A DNA stretch of 64,000 bases from Enterobacteriaceae bacterium (GCA_031261005.1 JAISKF010000035.1:1-64000), one strand, 5' to 3'; counted from the stretch's first letter, positions 19,232-30,284 are shown. The notes: generated by a model not told the origin, from the letters alone. Program-made: numbers and translations.

Positions 19232-20281
19232 TTAACGATGCCCGTAAACACGAGGCTGAGTGTAGTGATCGATAAGCGGTACAGTAATATTTGCCAGTAA
19301 AATAGCAAACGCCACACCGTCAGGATAACCGCCGTAACTGCGGATCAGCCAGACTAATACGGCGACTAATGCGCCAAAAATCAGACGACCTTTTATGGTG
19401 GTACACGCTGTTACCGGATCAGTGATGATAAAGAACGCACATAGCATGGTTGCGCCGGAGAACAGGTGAAACCACGGCGCAGCATTATGAGCGGGATCGA
19501 GCAGCCAGCCGATAGCGGCAACCACTGTCAGAGTGAGTAAAAAACTGACGGAAAGATGCCATTGAATGACTTTTTTCCATAACAGAAATAGCCCGCCGAG
19601 CAGGAATCCTGCATTTACCCATTGCCAGCCGATACCGGAAAGCGCGTTATAAATCGGCTGACTTAGCACTTCACTAATACTATGCCCGCTGCGTAAGCCG
19701 GTTTTCAGTGTATCCAGCGGGGTTGCCTGACTCACGCCATCGACGCCTAACATCAGGCGGAATACATCATCACCGTTCAGTGTATGACCGGTAAAAATAA
19801 TGCTGAATGTATCTGTCAGCGTGATATGCGTTGCTTGCAGCGGCGCAGGCGGCAGCCAACTGCTCATCTGTACAGGGAAAGAGATCAGCAGGATCACATA
19901 GCCAACCATTGCAGGGTTAAATGGATTTTGCCCCAAACCGCCATAAAGCTGTTTGGCAATAATAATTGCGGCAAACGTGCCGATAATGATCACCCACCAC
20001 GGAGCCAGCGGCGGAATACTGATGCCTAACAGCAAGGCTGTTAATAATGCCGAGTTGTCCGCCAGTCTTGCTTTGACAGGATAGTGCCGGAGCTTGAGCA
20101 CTAATCCTTCTGACAATAACGCGACAATCATTGCCAATGCGATTTGAATCAGGTTGCCATAACCGAAAAAATACCATTGCGCGGCAATGCCTGGTAAACA
20201 AGCGATAATCACCAGTAGCATCAAGCGTTGTGTTGACTGCTCACTGTGGGAAAAAGGAGAGCTGGTTATGCGAAATGACAT
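19232..20281 (-). CDS. rsxD: Electron transport complex subunit RsxD
   Basis: A 349-residue polytopic membrane subunit of the RnfD/NqrB family. The covalent FMN motif [15 protein letters not shown] is near residue 275, and [15 protein letters not shown] lies in the first half. It follows rsxC immediately, with no gap (ATG adjoins the rsxC stop). Confidence 0.95.
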   Translation of the reverse strand: MSFRITSSPFSHSEQSTQRLMLLVIIACLPGIAAQWYFFGYGNLIQIALAMIVALLSEGLVLKLRHYPVKARLADNSALLTALLLGISIPPLAPWWVIIIGTFAAIIIAKQLYGGLGQNPFNPAMVGYVILLISFPVQMSSWLPPAPLQATHITLTDTFSIIFTGHTLNGDDVFRLMLGVDGVSQATPLDTLKTGLRSGHSISEVLSQPIYNALSGIGWQWVNAGFLLGGLFLLWKKVIQWHLSVSFLLTLTVVAAIGWLLDPAHNAAPWFHLFSGATMLCAFFIITDPVTACTTIKGRLIFGALVAVLVWLIRSYGGYPDGVAFAILLANITVPLIDHYTQPRVYGHR

Positions 20282-22405
20282 CTATTCTTCACCTATTTTC
20301 ACTTCATTTGACGCCGCTAATTGCAGCGCTTTTTGCTGTGCTTTACGCGCTTTCACGCGCGCAATGGCTTCGGCTACTGCCGCTTTACGGGCATCAGCGG
20401 ATTCATCTGGCACTTTATCTGCTGGTTTAATATTTGATTGCTCAACGGTTTGTTTCGCCGCGGGTAACTCAACGTGATTTTCTTTAGCTGAAGCCTGTTG
20501 TTGTTGATGATGCTGTTGTTTGCGTGCTTTAGCCCGTTCAATAGCTGCGGCAACCGCTGCTTTGCGTTCATCGTTTATCGGTGCAGAAGTTACGGGTGTG
20601 GTTTCTGCTGGTGCAATGAGCGTCTCAGGTTGACTGGTTTGTTTCTGCTGCGCTTTTTTCGCTTTTGCTCTGGCGATTGCGGCGGCTAAAGCTGCTTTAC
20701 GCGGATCTTGTTCCGCGATTTCGCTTGTTTCAGGTTTAGTCTGTTGCGCTAACTGTGCTGCCTGTTCTTTCTGGCGCTGCGCTTTTCTGGCTTGCCGTGC
20801 GGCAATTACCGCGCTGTTATCAGGCAGAACATCACCGTTGATCGATTTAATCACCGGTTGTGTTGTCGAATCTGAATTTTCCGCTGATTTTTGCTTTCTT
20901 ATCCGTTCAAGAGCTGCCTGAATAACGTTGTTATCTTCGGCATCTGGCTTAGTTTCCGCTTGTTTATGGCGCTGCAAGCGCGCTTGTTTCTCTTTTTCCA
21001 ACCGAGCTTGTTTGGCTTCAAAACGAATTTTTGCGATACGAGCCAGCTCTGCCTGTTCGTCCAGTTCGCGTATTTCCGCTTTTTCTTGCCGATAATATTG
21101 CACCAGCGGGATATTGCTTGGGCAAACATACGCACACGAGCCGCATTCAATGCAATCAAACAGATTATAGCTGCGTGCTTTTTCATGTTCTTTACCGCGG
21201 CTAAACCAGTAAAGCTGCTGCGGTAACAGATCGCACGGGCAGGCGTCAGCACATCGGCTACAGCGGATACAGGCTTGTTCCGGCTCCGGCGGTTCAATTT
21301 CTGTTGCAGACGGTGCGATAATGCAGTTGGTCATTTTTGTGACCGGTACATTCAGGTCGGGCAGAGCAAAACCCATTAGTGGTCCGCCCATAATCACCAT
21401 TGGTGTTGGCTGTATTTGGTAGCCTGATTGCTGTAATAAAGCGGAAACGGGTGTTCCTAAGCGCGCCCAAACATTACCTTTATTGGTAATTGCATCGCCG
21501 GTTATGGTAACGATGCGCTCGATTAACGGTTCGCCATTAATTACGGCGCGTTTGATCGCAAAAACAGTGCCGACGTTTTGCATCAGTACGCCAATATCTG
21601 ACGATCGCCCGCCGTGCGGTACTTCGCGTCCGGTTAAAATTTTGGTTAACTGTTTTGCTCCGCCAGATGGATATTTTGTCGGGATCACGCGCACAAAAAT
21701 ATCACTGCTGCCGTTACGCTGTAAGGCTGACTTAACGCTTTGTATCGCTTCCGGTTTATTATCTTCAATGCCGATTAAGATTTCAGTTGGTTGCAGAATA
21801 TGGCGTAAAATTTCACAACCGGTAATCAGTTCGTCAGCATATTCCTGCATCAAACGATCATCAGCGGTGATATACGGCTCGCACTCTGCTCCGTTAATGA
21901 TCAGCGTTTTTACTTTCCCTTGCGCGCCTTGAATTTTACTGGCGGTCGGGAATACCGCACCGCCTAATCCGGCAATACCGGCTTGATGAATATGGGCGAT
22001 CAACTGTTCTGCCGGATAAGTGTGATAGTCCGTCAGCGGAGAAAGCTCACACCATTGATCTAATTTATCAGGTTTCAGGCACACGCAGCGTTCAGGGATT
22101 GCCGATGGGTGGGTACTGGGATAATAACCAATATCGGTAATTTCGCCGGAGGTTGACGCATGAACCGGCAAGGTGCGGTTTTGCCCGCGCGTTAGCGCTT
22201 GTCCTTTTAGGACGTGATCGCCTTGTTTAACGAGCAGCTCGCCCTCAGGTCCTAAATGTTGCTGTAATGGGATCAGGAAATAATCGGGTAGTGCTGGTCG
22301 TCTAACCGGAATCAGGCGTGTTTGATCCTTCATCTCTGGTGGATGAATGCCGCCGTCGAAATCCCAGATTTTGGTTTTTCTAAACTTAGCAAACAGATCA
22401 AACAT
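20282..22405 (-). CDS. rsxC: Electron transport complex subunit RsxC
   Basis: A 707-residue peripheral subunit. Order: N-terminal RnfC barrel, the NADH/FMN-binding region ([21 protein letters not shown]), a SLBB-like segment, two 4Fe-4S motifs ([12 protein letters not shown] and [12 protein letters not shown], residues about 370-420), and a long Ala/Lys/Gln-rich coiled tail with repeats of the form [19 protein letters not shown]. At least four such units are visible. Tail length varies between species. Starts 8 bp inside rsxB. Confidence 0.95.
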   Translation of the reverse strand: MFDLFAKFRKTKIWDFDGGIHPPEMKDQTRLIPVRRPALPDYFLIPLQQHLGPEGELLVKQGDHVLKGQALTRGQNRTLPVHASTSGEITDIGYYPSTHPSAIPERCVCLKPDKLDQWCELSPLTDYHTYPAEQLIAHIHQAGIAGLGGAVFPTASKIQGAQGKVKTLIINGAECEPYITADDRLMQEYADELITGCEILRHILQPTEILIGIEDNKPEAIQSVKSALQRNGSSDIFVRVIPTKYPSGGAKQLTKILTGREVPHGGRSSDIGVLMQNVGTVFAIKRAVINGEPLIERIVTITGDAITNKGNVWARLGTPVSALLQQSGYQIQPTPMVIMGGPLMGFALPDLNVPVTKMTNCIIAPSATEIEPPEPEQACIRCSRCADACPCDLLPQQLYWFSRGKEHEKARSYNLFDCIECGSCAYVCPSNIPLVQYYRQEKAEIRELDEQAELARIAKIRFEAKQARLEKEKQARLQRHKQAETKPDAEDNNVIQAALERIRKQKSAENSDSTTQPVIKSINGDVLPDNSAVIAARQARKAQRQKEQAAQLAQQTKPETSEIAEQDPRKAALAAAIARAKAKKAQQKQTSQPETLIAPAETTPVTSAPINDERKAAVAAAIERAKARKQQHHQQQQASAKENHVELPAAKQTVEQSNIKPADKVPDESADARKAAVAEAIARVKARKAQQKALQLAASNEVKIGEE

Positions 22406-22976
22406 GTGAATTCATCTCAATAACTTTGATTGGAATGGAGTGTAAATCCCACTTCCAGTTTGCGGTGGTTTGCTCAACCGGTCGCATATGAATACAGTCG
22501 GTTGGACAAGGTGCGACGCATAAATCGCAGCCAGTACAAAGCTCAGTAATCACGGTGTGCATGGCGCGGGTGGAGCCGACAATGGCATCAACAGGGCAGA
22601 CTTGAATACATTTTGTGCAGCCAATGCAGTTTGCTTCGTCGATAAAAGCGACCTTACGGATCGGATTACTTTCCATTGTTGTGAGGTCAAGCGGCTGCGG
22701 TTCAACACCGAGTGTATCAGCCAGTTTCAGCATCACCGCTTCGCCGCCGGGCGCACATTTGTTGATCATCTCGCCATTATTTGCCACTGCTTCTGCATAA
22801 GGGCGGCAACCAGGATAACCGCATTGCCCGCACTGACTTTGCGGCAGTAATGCTTCAATTTTATCAACGATGGGATCAGCGTCCACCTGAAAACGGCGGG
22901 CAGCAAAGCCTAAAATAGCGCCGCACACCAATGCGAGCAGTGTCAGAGCAATAATACTGGACCACAAAGAAAACAT
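22398..22976 (-). CDS. rsxB: Electron transport complex subunit RsxB
   Basis: A 192-residue iron-sulfur protein with an N-terminal membrane helix, a 4Fe-4S domain (C49, C52, C57, C74) and two ferredoxin-type clusters ([24 protein letters not shown]). It passes electrons within the complex. Its ATG touches the rsxA stop and its end overlaps rsxC. Confidence 0.96.
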   Translation of the reverse strand: MFSLWSSIIALTLLALVCGAILGFAARRFQVDADPIVDKIEALLPQSQCGQCGYPGCRPYAEAVANNGEMINKCAPGGEAVMLKLADTLGVEPQPLDLTTMESNPIRKVAFIDEANCIGCTKCIQVCPVDAIVGSTRAMHTVITELCTGCDLCVAPCPTDCIHMRPVEQTTANWKWDLHSIPIKVIEMNSHV

Positions 22977-23557
22977 CAGAATCTTACCAATCCGGTGAAG
23001 CCCATAAATGCCAGTGACATTAATCCGGCTGTAATCAAGGCGATAGATGATCCTTTAAACGGAGCGGGAACATCAGCAACCGCCAGATGTTCACGAATAG
23101 CGGCAAATAGTACCATCACGAATGAAAAACCAACGGCAGCACTAAAGCCATAAATAGTAGATTGCATAAAATTATGCGACAGATTGACATTGAGCAGCGC
23201 AACACCTAAAACCGCACAGTTGGTTGTGATTAACGGCAGAAAAATCCCCAATAGCCGATAAAGCACAGGGCTGGTTTTACGCACAACTAATTCTGTGAAC
23301 TGAACCACAACAGCAATCACGAAGATAAACGTTAGGGTACGTAAATAACTCAGTCCTAACGGTTGCAGAATATAGTTTTCAACCAGCCATGCACAGATTG
23401 ATGCAAGTGTCATCACAAACGTGGTTGCTAATCCCATTCCGATAGCGGTTTCCAGCTTCTTGGACACACCCATAAAAGGGCAGAGACCTAAGAACTTCAC
23501 CAACACGAAGTTATTAACAAAAACGGTGCCGACAAAAAGTAGCAGATAGTCGCTCAT
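22976..23557 (-). CDS. rsxA: Electron transport complex subunit RsxA
   Basis: A 193-residue integral membrane subunit (E. coli also 193), with six hydrophobic segments and the [14 protein letters not shown] and [17 protein letters not shown] motifs. First gene of rsxABCDGE-nth. I chose the ATG at 23557 (start [20 protein letters not shown] as in E. coli) over an upstream in-frame ATG at 23614, which would include the leader hairpin. Confidence 0.96.
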   Translation of the reverse strand: MSDYLLLFVGTVFVNNFVLVKFLGLCPFMGVSKKLETAIGMGLATTFVMTLASICAWLVENYILQPLGLSYLRTLTFIFVIAVVVQFTELVVRKTSPVLYRLLGIFLPLITTNCAVLGVALLNVNLSHNFMQSTIYGFSAAVGFSFVMVLFAAIREHLAVADVPAPFKGSSIALITAGLMSLAFMGFTGLVRF

Positions 23558-23578
23558 CTTGATGCCTAAAAGAAAAGA

Positions 23579-23607
23579 AGCCGCCATATTATCAATAATT
23601 GGCGGCT
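23579..23607 (-). terminator. Hairpin between fhs and rsxA
   Basis: On the minus strand AGCCGCCA pairs with TGGCGGCT around a 13-base loop, followed by TTCTTTTCTTTT. It can terminate fhs transcription just ahead of rsxA, or act as an rsx leader hairpin. Confidence 0.55.
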
Positions 23608-23668
23608 CGATCACAACTTTGTATATGTAAGGTTATTGTAATTTACCTGTTTAGAGGTAGATCCTCAC

Positions 23669-25372
23669 CTAACTCAGACCAACGATATTACCGGCATCAT
23701 CAATGTCCATATTGCGGTAGGCAGGAAGTGTTCCTAAGCCTGGCATCGTCATGATATTTCCTGCATAAGCGCGGATAAAACCAGCTCCGGCAGAAACTTT
23801 GAATGACGAGATAGTGACAGTGAAATCTTTTGGTACATTTTTTAATGCCGGATCAGCGCTGATCGACAGCGGCGTTTTGGCAATACACAGCGGTAAATGA
23901 CCAAAACCAGATGCTTGTAATTCAGCCAGTTGTTGACGGGCTTCATCAGTCAGAATGAGTTCTTTCGCGCCATAGGTATTTACCAGCGTTTGTACTTTGT
24001 CGATAAGCGGTAAATTATCTGGATAAAGCAGCTTCACATCACTTTGTTTTTCACAGGCAGCAATAACCAGTTTAGCCAATTTTTCAGTGCCAGCACCGCC
24101 AGCAATAAACGCTTCACTTACTTCTGCGCCCTCTGCGCCGCATGACAGGGCGAATTTACGCAGGTAATCCAGTTCCTCTTCGGAATCAGTCGGGAAACGG
24201 TTAATCGCGATAATTACCGGTAAACCGTAACGTTTAGCATTAGCGATGTGCCAGCCTAAATTTTCACAGCCTTGAGCCAGCAGCGCGACATTACTTTCAG
24301 AAATTTCTGCGGGTAAAGATTGACCAGGTTTAATATCAAACTTGCCGCTGTTAGCTTTCAGACTGCGTAATGTCGCAACTAACACCACACAAGATGGTTT
24401 AATGCCGGATTGACGGCATTTAATATTAAAGAATTTCTCCATGCCCATATCAGAACCAAAACCGGCTTCGGTGACAACATAATCTGCTTGCTGCAAAGCA
24501 ATGCGATCCGCGATAACTGAAGAGTTACCATGAGCGATATTGGCAAATGGACCTGCATGGATCAGCACAGGCGTGTTTTCACTGGTCTGCATCAATGTCG
24601 GCTGAATAGCATCTTTCATTAATACAGTCATTGCACCAGCAACTTCAAGCTGTTCAGCGGTAATTGGGTTTCCTTGTTCATCATGCGCCAGAATGATGCG
24701 CGCAATGCGTTGGCGCATATCTTTTAAATTTTCAGACAGAGCAAGAATTGCCATCAGCTCAGAGGCAGCCGTGATTTCAAAGCCGTCAGCACGTTCTACG
24801 CCGTTAACACCGCCGCCGACACCAACTGTAATGCGGCGTAATGCGCGATCATTATGATCGATAACACGCTTCCACAAGATACGATTAGCATCAATATTTA
24901 GTCTCGGCAGACCGGTTTGTTCAGTAAATTTTTCGCCAAGACGTTGTTCATGATACAGGCGGGCATCAAGTGCCGCAGAAGCCAGATTGTGCGCCGCTGT
25001 GATCGCGTGAATGTCACCTGTCAGATGAAGATTTAATTTTTCCATCGGTAACACTTGCGCTTTACCGCCGCCAGCCGCGCCGCCTTTTACGCCGAATACC
25101 GGACCAAGACTGGGTTGACGGATACAAGCAATGCAAGGCTTGCCGATAAAATTAAGTCCCTGACTTAAACCAATCGTGGTCACAGTTTTGCCCTCGCCCA
25201 ATGGGGTTGGCGTGATGCTGGAAACGAGAACCAATTTTCCTTTCGGTGCTTGGGATTTGATCAGCGTCAGATCAACTTTTGCCATAGTAGATCCGTATGG
25301 AACAAGATATTGTTGTTCTATGCCATATTGCTGAGCAATTTCATTGATTGGTTTTAATGAGATAGATGACAT
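23669..25372 (-). CDS. fhs: Formate-tetrahydrofolate ligase
   Basis: A 567-residue cytosolic enzyme (family usually about 555-560) making 10-formyl-THF from formate, THF and ATP. The P-loop reads [15 protein letters not shown] near residue 57. Other family landmarks are [36 protein letters not shown] and [19 protein letters not shown]. It supplies one-carbon units for purines and can recycle formate. E. coli K-12 lacks it. It stands as a single gene with its own terminator-like hairpin. No PurR box was seen upstream. Confidence 0.96.
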   Translation of the reverse strand: MSSISLKPINEIAQQYGIEQQYLVPYGSTMAKVDLTLIKSQAPKGKLVLVSSITPTPLGEGKTVTTIGLSQGLNFIGKPCIACIRQPSLGPVFGVKGGAAGGGKAQVLPMEKLNLHLTGDIHAITAAHNLASAALDARLYHEQRLGEKFTEQTGLPRLNIDANRILWKRVIDHNDRALRRITVGVGGGVNGVERADGFEITAASELMAILALSENLKDMRQRIARIILAHDEQGNPITAEQLEVAGAMTVLMKDAIQPTLMQTSENTPVLIHAGPFANIAHGNSSVIADRIALQQADYVVTEAGFGSDMGMEKFFNIKCRQSGIKPSCVVLVATLRSLKANSGKFDIKPGQSLPAEISESNVALLAQGCENLGWHIANAKRYGLPVIIAINRFPTDSEEELDYLRKFALSCGAEGAEVSEAFIAGGAGTEKLAKLVIAACEKQSDVKLLYPDNLPLIDKVQTLVNTYGAKELILTDEARQQLAELQASGFGHLPLCIAKTPLSISADPALKNVPKDFTVTISSFKVSAGAGFIRAYAGNIMTMPGLGTLPAYRNMDIDDAGNIVGLS

Positions 25373-25855
25373 TTCTTATATGATCCTGTGTATTAAAATC
25401 AATATACCCGCTATCTTTCAAGTTACAGGATTGAAAGTTATTGGTATATACGCGAGGGTGGAGGCATAACCGAATGCTGGATTATGTCATAAACAGAATC
25501 GGAAAATAGAGAGAGTTATCATTTTTTCTTGGTTTTTTATCTTTACCGGATAGTGTAGATAAAGCGTTGGGAGAGTGTGATTGCCTTGTTTCCAACATCA
25601 GCAATGAGTATCATAGTTTCTCCATTTATCTATTAGTGCTATTTCACCTGAAGCTATTAATGATTGGCGTTTTCTTTTTTGGGTGCTGTATTATGACTAG
25701 ATGAAAAACAGATGAATAATCTATTATCATTCAGTATGAACTATATTGTCCTGATTAATCTTTAATTTGCTATGTTTTTAATATGCTAACGGTTGATTAG
25801 ATAATGAATTATTTTGTCCATCAGCGCTGTATTTCAGCGAAAAAGTAGAATTTGA
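25373..25855. other. Intergenic region between fhs and the acyltransferase gene
   Basis: Divergent promoter region of fhs (minus) and lpxL-like (plus). Besides the short inverted repeat at 25402-25450 it is AT-rich and I see no gene or recognisable RNA. Confidence 0.6.
25402..25450. repeat. Imperfect inverted repeat of the TATACCC...TTTCAAG type
   Basis: TATACCCGCTATCTTTCAA and TTGAAAGTTATTGGTATA pair around GTTACAGGA. The outline resembles dispersed enterobacterial repeats. A related copy is at 6363-6397. Confidence 0.55.
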
Positions 25856-26782
25856 ATGTCAAAATTTAAACAGCCACGGTTTCATTATTCTTTTTTGAGA
25901 CCCAAATATTGGCTCACTTGGTTTGGGGTCGTAACGCTTTATCTGTTAGTTCAGTTACCTTATCCCGTCATTCATTTTATTGGCACCAGAATGGGGCGTT
26001 TATCGATGCGTTTTTTAAAACGCAGAAAATATATTGCTAAACGTAATCTTGAACTTTGTTTCCCTAATTCAACGGATAGTGAAAGAGAAAAGTTATTAGT
26101 CGAAAATTTTGAGTCATTAGGAATGGGGCTTTTTGAGACAGGAATGGCTTGGTTTTGGTCTGATGAACGAATAAAAAAATGGTGTTCGGTTGATAATTTA
26201 GAAATTATGGCGCGTATTCGCGCTAATGGAAAAGGCGTTCTGTTGGTTGGTGTTCATTTTTTGACGCTGGAACTCGGCGGGCGTATTTATGGCATGTACA
26301 ATCCGGGCGTCGGTGTTTATCGTCCGCATAATAATAAATTAATGGATTGGATTCAGTTTCGCGGCCGCAGTCGTTCAAATAAATATTTTATCGATCGCCA
26401 TGATATTAAGGGAATGATCCGCGAATTGCGTAAAGGTGAAATTCTTTGGTATGCGCCGGATCATGATTACGGTCCGCGTAATAGTGTTTTTGCTGCTTTT
26501 TTTGCTGTGCCACAAGCGGCAACAACCATTGGTACCAGTATTTTAATGCGTCATGCTGATCCTGTTATTTTACCGTTTACGCCGAAACGCCATGCTGATG
26601 GCAGTGGTTATACGGTATTAGTTGCAGAGCCGCCAACGGGTTTCCCTATGGAAGATTCTACTGCGGCGGCTGAATTTATGAACCGCGTAGTTGAGAAAGA
26701 AATTCTCAAAGCACCGGAATTATATATGTGGCTGCATCGCCGTTTTAAGACTCGTCCGGCAGGCGAAATATCTCTTTATTAA
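25856..26782 (+). CDS. lpxL: Kdo2-lipid IV(A) acyltransferase (LpxL/LpxP)
   Basis: A 308-residue inner-membrane acyltransferase of the lysophospholipid acyltransferase fold. One N-terminal membrane helix (WLTWFGVVTLYLLVQLPYPV), catalytic H134-x4-E139 (HFLTLE), VYRPHNN, YAPDHDYGPRNSVF and C-terminal WLHRRFKTRP. It adds the secondary 2' acyl chain in lipid A. Sequence details such as YAPDHDYGP and YMWLHRRFKTRP look closer to LpxL (lauroyl) than LpxP (palmitoleoyl, cold-induced), but the gene lies next to cold-shock genes, so LpxP remains possible. The ATG at 25856 lacks a strong ribosome site. Confidence 0.85.
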   Translation: MSKFKQPRFHYSFLRPKYWLTWFGVVTLYLLVQLPYPVIHFIGTRMGRLSMRFLKRRKYIAKRNLELCFPNSTDSEREKLLVENFESLGMGLFETGMAWFWSDERIKKWCSVDNLEIMARIRANGKGVLLVGVHFLTLELGGRIYGMYNPGVGVYRPHNNKLMDWIQFRGRSRSNKYFIDRHDIKGMIRELRKGEILWYAPDHDYGPRNSVFAAFFAVPQAATTIGTSILMRHADPVILPFTPKRHADGSGYTVLVAEPPTGFPMEDSTAAAEFMNRVVEKEILKAPELYMWLHRRFKTRPAGEISLY

Positions 26783-27072
26783 TCAATTTATAAGATAGTA
26801 AAAGGGTAGTGGGTGTTCTTTTACCCAAAAGAGTAAGAAAACGCTTGCGTTATCTAGTCCATTATGAGTAAATGTGAACCGGCCTGTGTGACAGACCTAT
26901 TTATGTACGACATTAGAGTAAAGCAGTTCCTTCTTAAAAGCCGTCATCTTTTGATTTCGCTTACTAGATGAACATCTTCTTAGTGCCTCCATAAGTAATG
27001 ACTCTGAAAATCTGGCCATAATGCCTATACGTATGATATATGGCAGGTTAACTAATTTAAAGGTAAGTAAAG

Positions 27073-27282
27073 ATGTCCAAGAAAACTGGCAAAGTTAAAT
27101 GGTTCAATGAAAGCAAAGGTTTCGGTTTTATTGAGCAAGATGATGGTGGTAAAGACGTATTCGTTCACTTCTCTGCTATCGCTAGTGAAGGTTTCAAAAC
27201 TCTGGCTGAAGGTCAGAAAGTAGAATATACCATTCAAGACAGCCCACGCGGTCCAGCAGCTGCAAACGTTGTTGCTCTGTAA
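27073..27282 (+). CDS. Cold-shock domain protein (CspC/CspE type)
   Basis: A 69-residue OB-fold RNA chaperone with intact RNP1 (KGFGFI) and RNP2 (DVFVHF). It starts with [20 protein letters not shown], the CspC/CspE form. It melts RNA structure and acts as an antiterminator. The 290-bp region upstream without a gene fits the long structured leader of csp mRNAs. AAAGGTAAGTAAAG precedes the ATG and a strong terminator follows. It is near rlmA, as cspC is in E. coli, but paralogue identity cannot be fixed. Confidence 0.93.
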   Translation: MSKKTGKVKWFNESKGFGFIEQDDGGKDVFVHFSAIASEGFKTLAEGQKVEYTIQDSPRGPAAANVVAL

Positions 27283-27352
27283 TTTAGCAGCGAACGTTTA
27301 TAGAGATTTAAATTAACCTACTGGTTTATTTTATTTATCTCTAGTGACAATG

Positions 27353-27381
27353 AACCCGCATCTGCTGATGTGGGTTTTTTT
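27353..27381 (+). terminator. Rho-independent terminator of the csp gene
   Basis: ACCCGCATC pairs with GATGTGGGT around a 4-base loop and is followed by seven T. Confidence 0.9.
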
Positions 27382-27493
27382 ATGGTTTCCGCTAAACATT
27401 TCTTACTTGCACCTGAAGTTCCCGGGTACAGATGTTGTAAAAAACTTACTGTAGAAGGAAAACACGATATAACTGAATTTAAGAGGTAAAAAT

Positions 27494-27700
27494 ATGACCC
27501 TAAGAATGGGACAAGTTAAATGGTTTGATAAAAACCAATGTGTTGGTTTAATTACACCGACTGATGGCAGTACAGATGTTTTTGTTAATCGCACTTCTAT
27601 CGCTAATGCAAAGAAATTATTGACTAAAGGACAACAGGTAGAATTTTCTACTTATAGAAGTTCCAGAGGTCCATTAGCAACAGATGTCATTGCGTTTTAA
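27494..27700 (+). CDS. Divergent cold-shock-like protein with degenerate RNP motifs
   Basis: A 68-residue paralogue of the preceding Csp. The fold-defining frame is kept (GQVKWFD at the start, SRGPLATDV at the end), but RNP1 reads QCVGLI instead of KGFGFI and RNP2 reads DVFVNR instead of DVFVHF, so aromatic and basic nucleic-acid contacts are lost. A good AAGAGG ribosome site precedes the ATG and the frame is intact. E. coli CspF and CspH are likewise divergent, so a weak or altered ligand specificity is possible. Alternatively it is a paralogue drifting toward loss. It has its own upstream space of about 110 bp after the csp terminator. Confidence 0.8.
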   Translation: MTLRMGQVKWFDKNQCVGLITPTDGSTDVFVNRTSIANAKKLLTKGQQVEFSTYRSSRGPLATDVIAF

Positions 27701-27889
27701 TTTTTAATGTAATAACTGTATGAAGGAAAGATTAATTAAAGTCACCGCATAATTTATGTATTCAATTACACCGTGTTAAATCACAATTAACACGCCTCTC
27801 AAAAATTGCTGCTTTAATGTTATACTTTCCTTCACAAAAATTTTCTTACCGCGTTATCCGGTATCTTTCGTTTTCATCAGGATTTCCCA

Positions 27890-28711
27890 ATGTACTATCA
27901 ATGTCCACTTTGTCATCACTCACTGCAACTGAACAATCAAGTATGGCGATGCGATAACAATCATCAGTTTGATCGGGCAAAAGAAGGCTATGTTAACCTG
28001 ATGCCCGTTCAGCATAAAAAGTCGAAAAATCCTGGCGATAACCAAATGATGATGCAGGCTCGGCGTCAATTTCTTGATGCAGGTTATTACCAACCGCTGC
28101 GTGATGTGCTTTTCTCTTTGTTAGATAAATCTCTGACCGATCATCACAATCTGCAAACCTTGCTGGATATTGGCTGCGGTGAGGGGTATTACACCGGATT
28201 TCTGGCAGATAATTTGGTGACAAATAGAAAGCTCAATGTTTATGGTTTAGATATTGCTAAAGGCGCAATTCGTGCTGCGGCAAAACGTTATGCAAGCGTT
28301 TCTTTCTGTGTGGCATCTAGCCATCGCTTACCCTTTGATGATCGCGCTATCGACGGTGTATTGCGTATTTATGCGCCATGTAAAGCACAGGAGCTTAATC
28401 GCGTGATTAAAGATGATGGTTTCATCATTGCGGTAACACCTGCTCCGCAGCATCTTATTCAGTTAAAAGGGCTGATATACCAAACACCGCAGCCGCATGA
28501 CGATATAGAAGAGCAGATTGAAGGGTTTTACTGTGTTCAGCAGCAACGATTAAGCTATGAAATGGTGTTGACGGGTGAGCCGGCGGTTAATCTCTTGCAA
28601 ATGACGCCGTTTGCGTGGAAAGCGACAGAGCAGTTGATTAGCGATTTATCCGCACAATCTGAATTTCATTGTGATACTGATTTTTATATTCGATTGTATA
28701 AGAAGAAGTGA
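27890..28711 (+). CDS. rlmA: 23S rRNA (guanine-745-N1)-methyltransferase RlmA
   Basis: A 273-residue SAM-dependent methyltransferase. N-terminal zinc finger C5, C8, C21, H25, then a Rossmann domain with LLDIGCGEGYYTG near residue 95 and VLRIYAPCKAQEL near residue 165. It methylates G745 in helix 35 of 23S rRNA. Start is ATG at 27890 after CAGGATTTCCCA. Convergent with sdaA. Confidence 0.93.
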   Translation: MYYQCPLCHHSLQLNNQVWRCDNNHQFDRAKEGYVNLMPVQHKKSKNPGDNQMMMQARRQFLDAGYYQPLRDVLFSLLDKSLTDHHNLQTLLDIGCGEGYYTGFLADNLVTNRKLNVYGLDIAKGAIRAAAKRYASVSFCVASSHRLPFDDRAIDGVLRIYAPCKAQELNRVIKDDGFIIAVTPAPQHLIQLKGLIYQTPQPHDDIEEQIEGFYCVQQQRLSYEMVLTGEPAVNLLQMTPFAWKATEQLISDLSAQSEFHCDTDFYIRLYKKK

Positions 28712-28757
28712 TTTATTGCTGAGACAGGGTGTCAGTCAAGGTATTTAGCGAAAGACA

Positions 28758-28782
28758 TTCCCTCTCCGTAGTGGAGAGGGAA
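28758..28782. terminator. Bidirectional hairpin between rlmA and sdaA
   Basis: TTCCCTCTCC pairs perfectly with GGAGAGGGAA around GTAGT. No strong T run follows on either strand, but its position between convergent genes suggests a shared terminator. Confidence 0.6.
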
Positions 28783-28793
28783 ATGAGAATATA

Positions 28794-30161
28794 TTAATCG
28801 CAATGCACGACTTTAATCGCCAAACCGCCGCGAGACGTTTCACGATATTTCGAGTTCATATCTTTCCCTGTTTCATACATGGTTTCAATGACTTTATCCA
28901 ACGAAACGCGCGGATCGCTGGTACGACGCAACGCCATACGCGAAGCATTAATCGCTTTCACTGAGGCAATTGCATTACGCTCAATACAAGGGACTTGCAC
29001 CTGACCAGATACCGGATCGCAAGTCAGCCCTAAATTATGCTCCATACCAATTTCTGCTGCCGCACAAACATGCTGCGGGCTTCCGCCTAATAGTTCGGTT
29101 AAGCCTGCGGCTGCCATAGAACAGGCTACGCCGACTTCGCCCTGACAACCGACCTCTGCACCGGATATAGACGCATTCATCTTATACAACGCACCGATTG
29201 CGCCAGATGATAAGAAATAGCGAATATAGGCTTCCGGAGTAACAGGCTGAATAAATTGATCATAATATGCCAGAACCGCAGGAATAATCCCGCAAGCGCC
29301 GTTTGTTGGCGCAGTAACAACGCGACCGCCCGCCGCATTTTCTTCATTAACTGCCAGTGCAAACATATTGACCCAATCAATGATATTCATTGGATCGTTA
29401 GATAATTTATCGGAAGAAACCAGCATTCGCCGCAATGCAGCAGCACGGCGCGGTACTTGTAATGGTCCTGGTAATACGCCTTCAGTATTCATTCCGCGAT
29501 CGATACATTCACGCATGGTTTGCCAGACTGCCGCAAAATAGCGTTCAATCTCTTTTTGACTGTGCATGGCAAGCTCATTTTTCATCACCAAACCGGAGAT
29601 GGACAGCCCATGCTGTTTACAAAGATCTAGCAGTTCTGCGGCTGACTTATAAGGATAAGGAACAGCAACTTCATCAATCGACGCTTTACCAAAGTTTTCA
29701 GCATCAACGATAAAACCGCCGCCAATAGAGTAATAAGTTTTGCTGTAAATGGCTTTTTCACCGTCAAACGCGGTGATCGTCATACCATTTTCGTGTAATG
29801 GCAGATTATCGCTGTGAAAAACCATACCGCTATCATGAGGAAAATTAACTTCACGCTTTCCATTAGCGAGCGGTAAACGTTGGGTTTCTTCTACACAACG
29901 AATAAAAGCAGGTATGGCATCAATATCAACAGTGGCAGGTAAATTCCCAGCCAGACCCATGATAATCGCAATATCTGTATGATGACCTTTACCGGTTAAA
30001 GATAGTGAGCCGTAAACGTCAACAGCGATACGACTAACAGAAGAGAGTAACTCGTTATGACAGAGATCATCGACAAACTCTTTGCCCGCTTTCATCGGAC
30101 CAACGGTATGTGAACTGGACGGTCCAATACCTATTTTAAACATGTCGAAAATGCTAATCAC
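28794..30161 (-). CDS. sdaA: L-serine ammonia-lyase SdaA
   Basis: A 455-residue iron-sulfur L-serine deaminase, L-serine to pyruvate and ammonia. The N-terminal beta domain opens with MISIFDMFKIGIGPSSSHTVGPM. The C-terminal alpha domain has APTNGACGIIPA and the cluster-binding cysteines in GCQGEVG and the LTCDPVSGQVQVPC segment. Length matches the E. coli enzymes (about 454). A palindrome lies about 100 bp upstream. Confidence 0.95.
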   Translation of the reverse strand: MISIFDMFKIGIGPSSSHTVGPMKAGKEFVDDLCHNELLSSVSRIAVDVYGSLSLTGKGHHTDIAIIMGLAGNLPATVDIDAIPAFIRCVEETQRLPLANGKREVNFPHDSGMVFHSDNLPLHENGMTITAFDGEKAIYSKTYYSIGGGFIVDAENFGKASIDEVAVPYPYKSAAELLDLCKQHGLSISGLVMKNELAMHSQKEIERYFAAVWQTMRECIDRGMNTEGVLPGPLQVPRRAAALRRMLVSSDKLSNDPMNIIDWVNMFALAVNEENAAGGRVVTAPTNGACGIIPAVLAYYDQFIQPVTPEAYIRYFLSSGAIGALYKMNASISGAEVGCQGEVGVACSMAAAGLTELLGGSPQHVCAAAEIGMEHNLGLTCDPVSGQVQVPCIERNAIASVKAINASRMALRRTSDPRVSLDKVIETMYETGKDMNSKYRETSRGGLAIKVVHCD

Positions 30162-30265
30162 ATGAAACTCCTAAATAAATTAAAGCTGATATTACATCTG
30201 AATGGAAAAATGAAATTCATAAAGTGACGTTATTTTTAGTTAATTGACCTGCTTGTTTTTATCTG

Positions 30266-30284
30266 TGCAATATATCATATTGCA
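30266..30284. promoter_or_regulatory. 19-bp palindrome upstream of sdaA
   Basis: TGCAATATATCATATTGCA is a perfect inverted repeat (8 bp arms, 3-bp centre) about 105 bp upstream of the sdaA ATG. It may be an operator; the binding protein is unknown. Confidence 0.35.
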
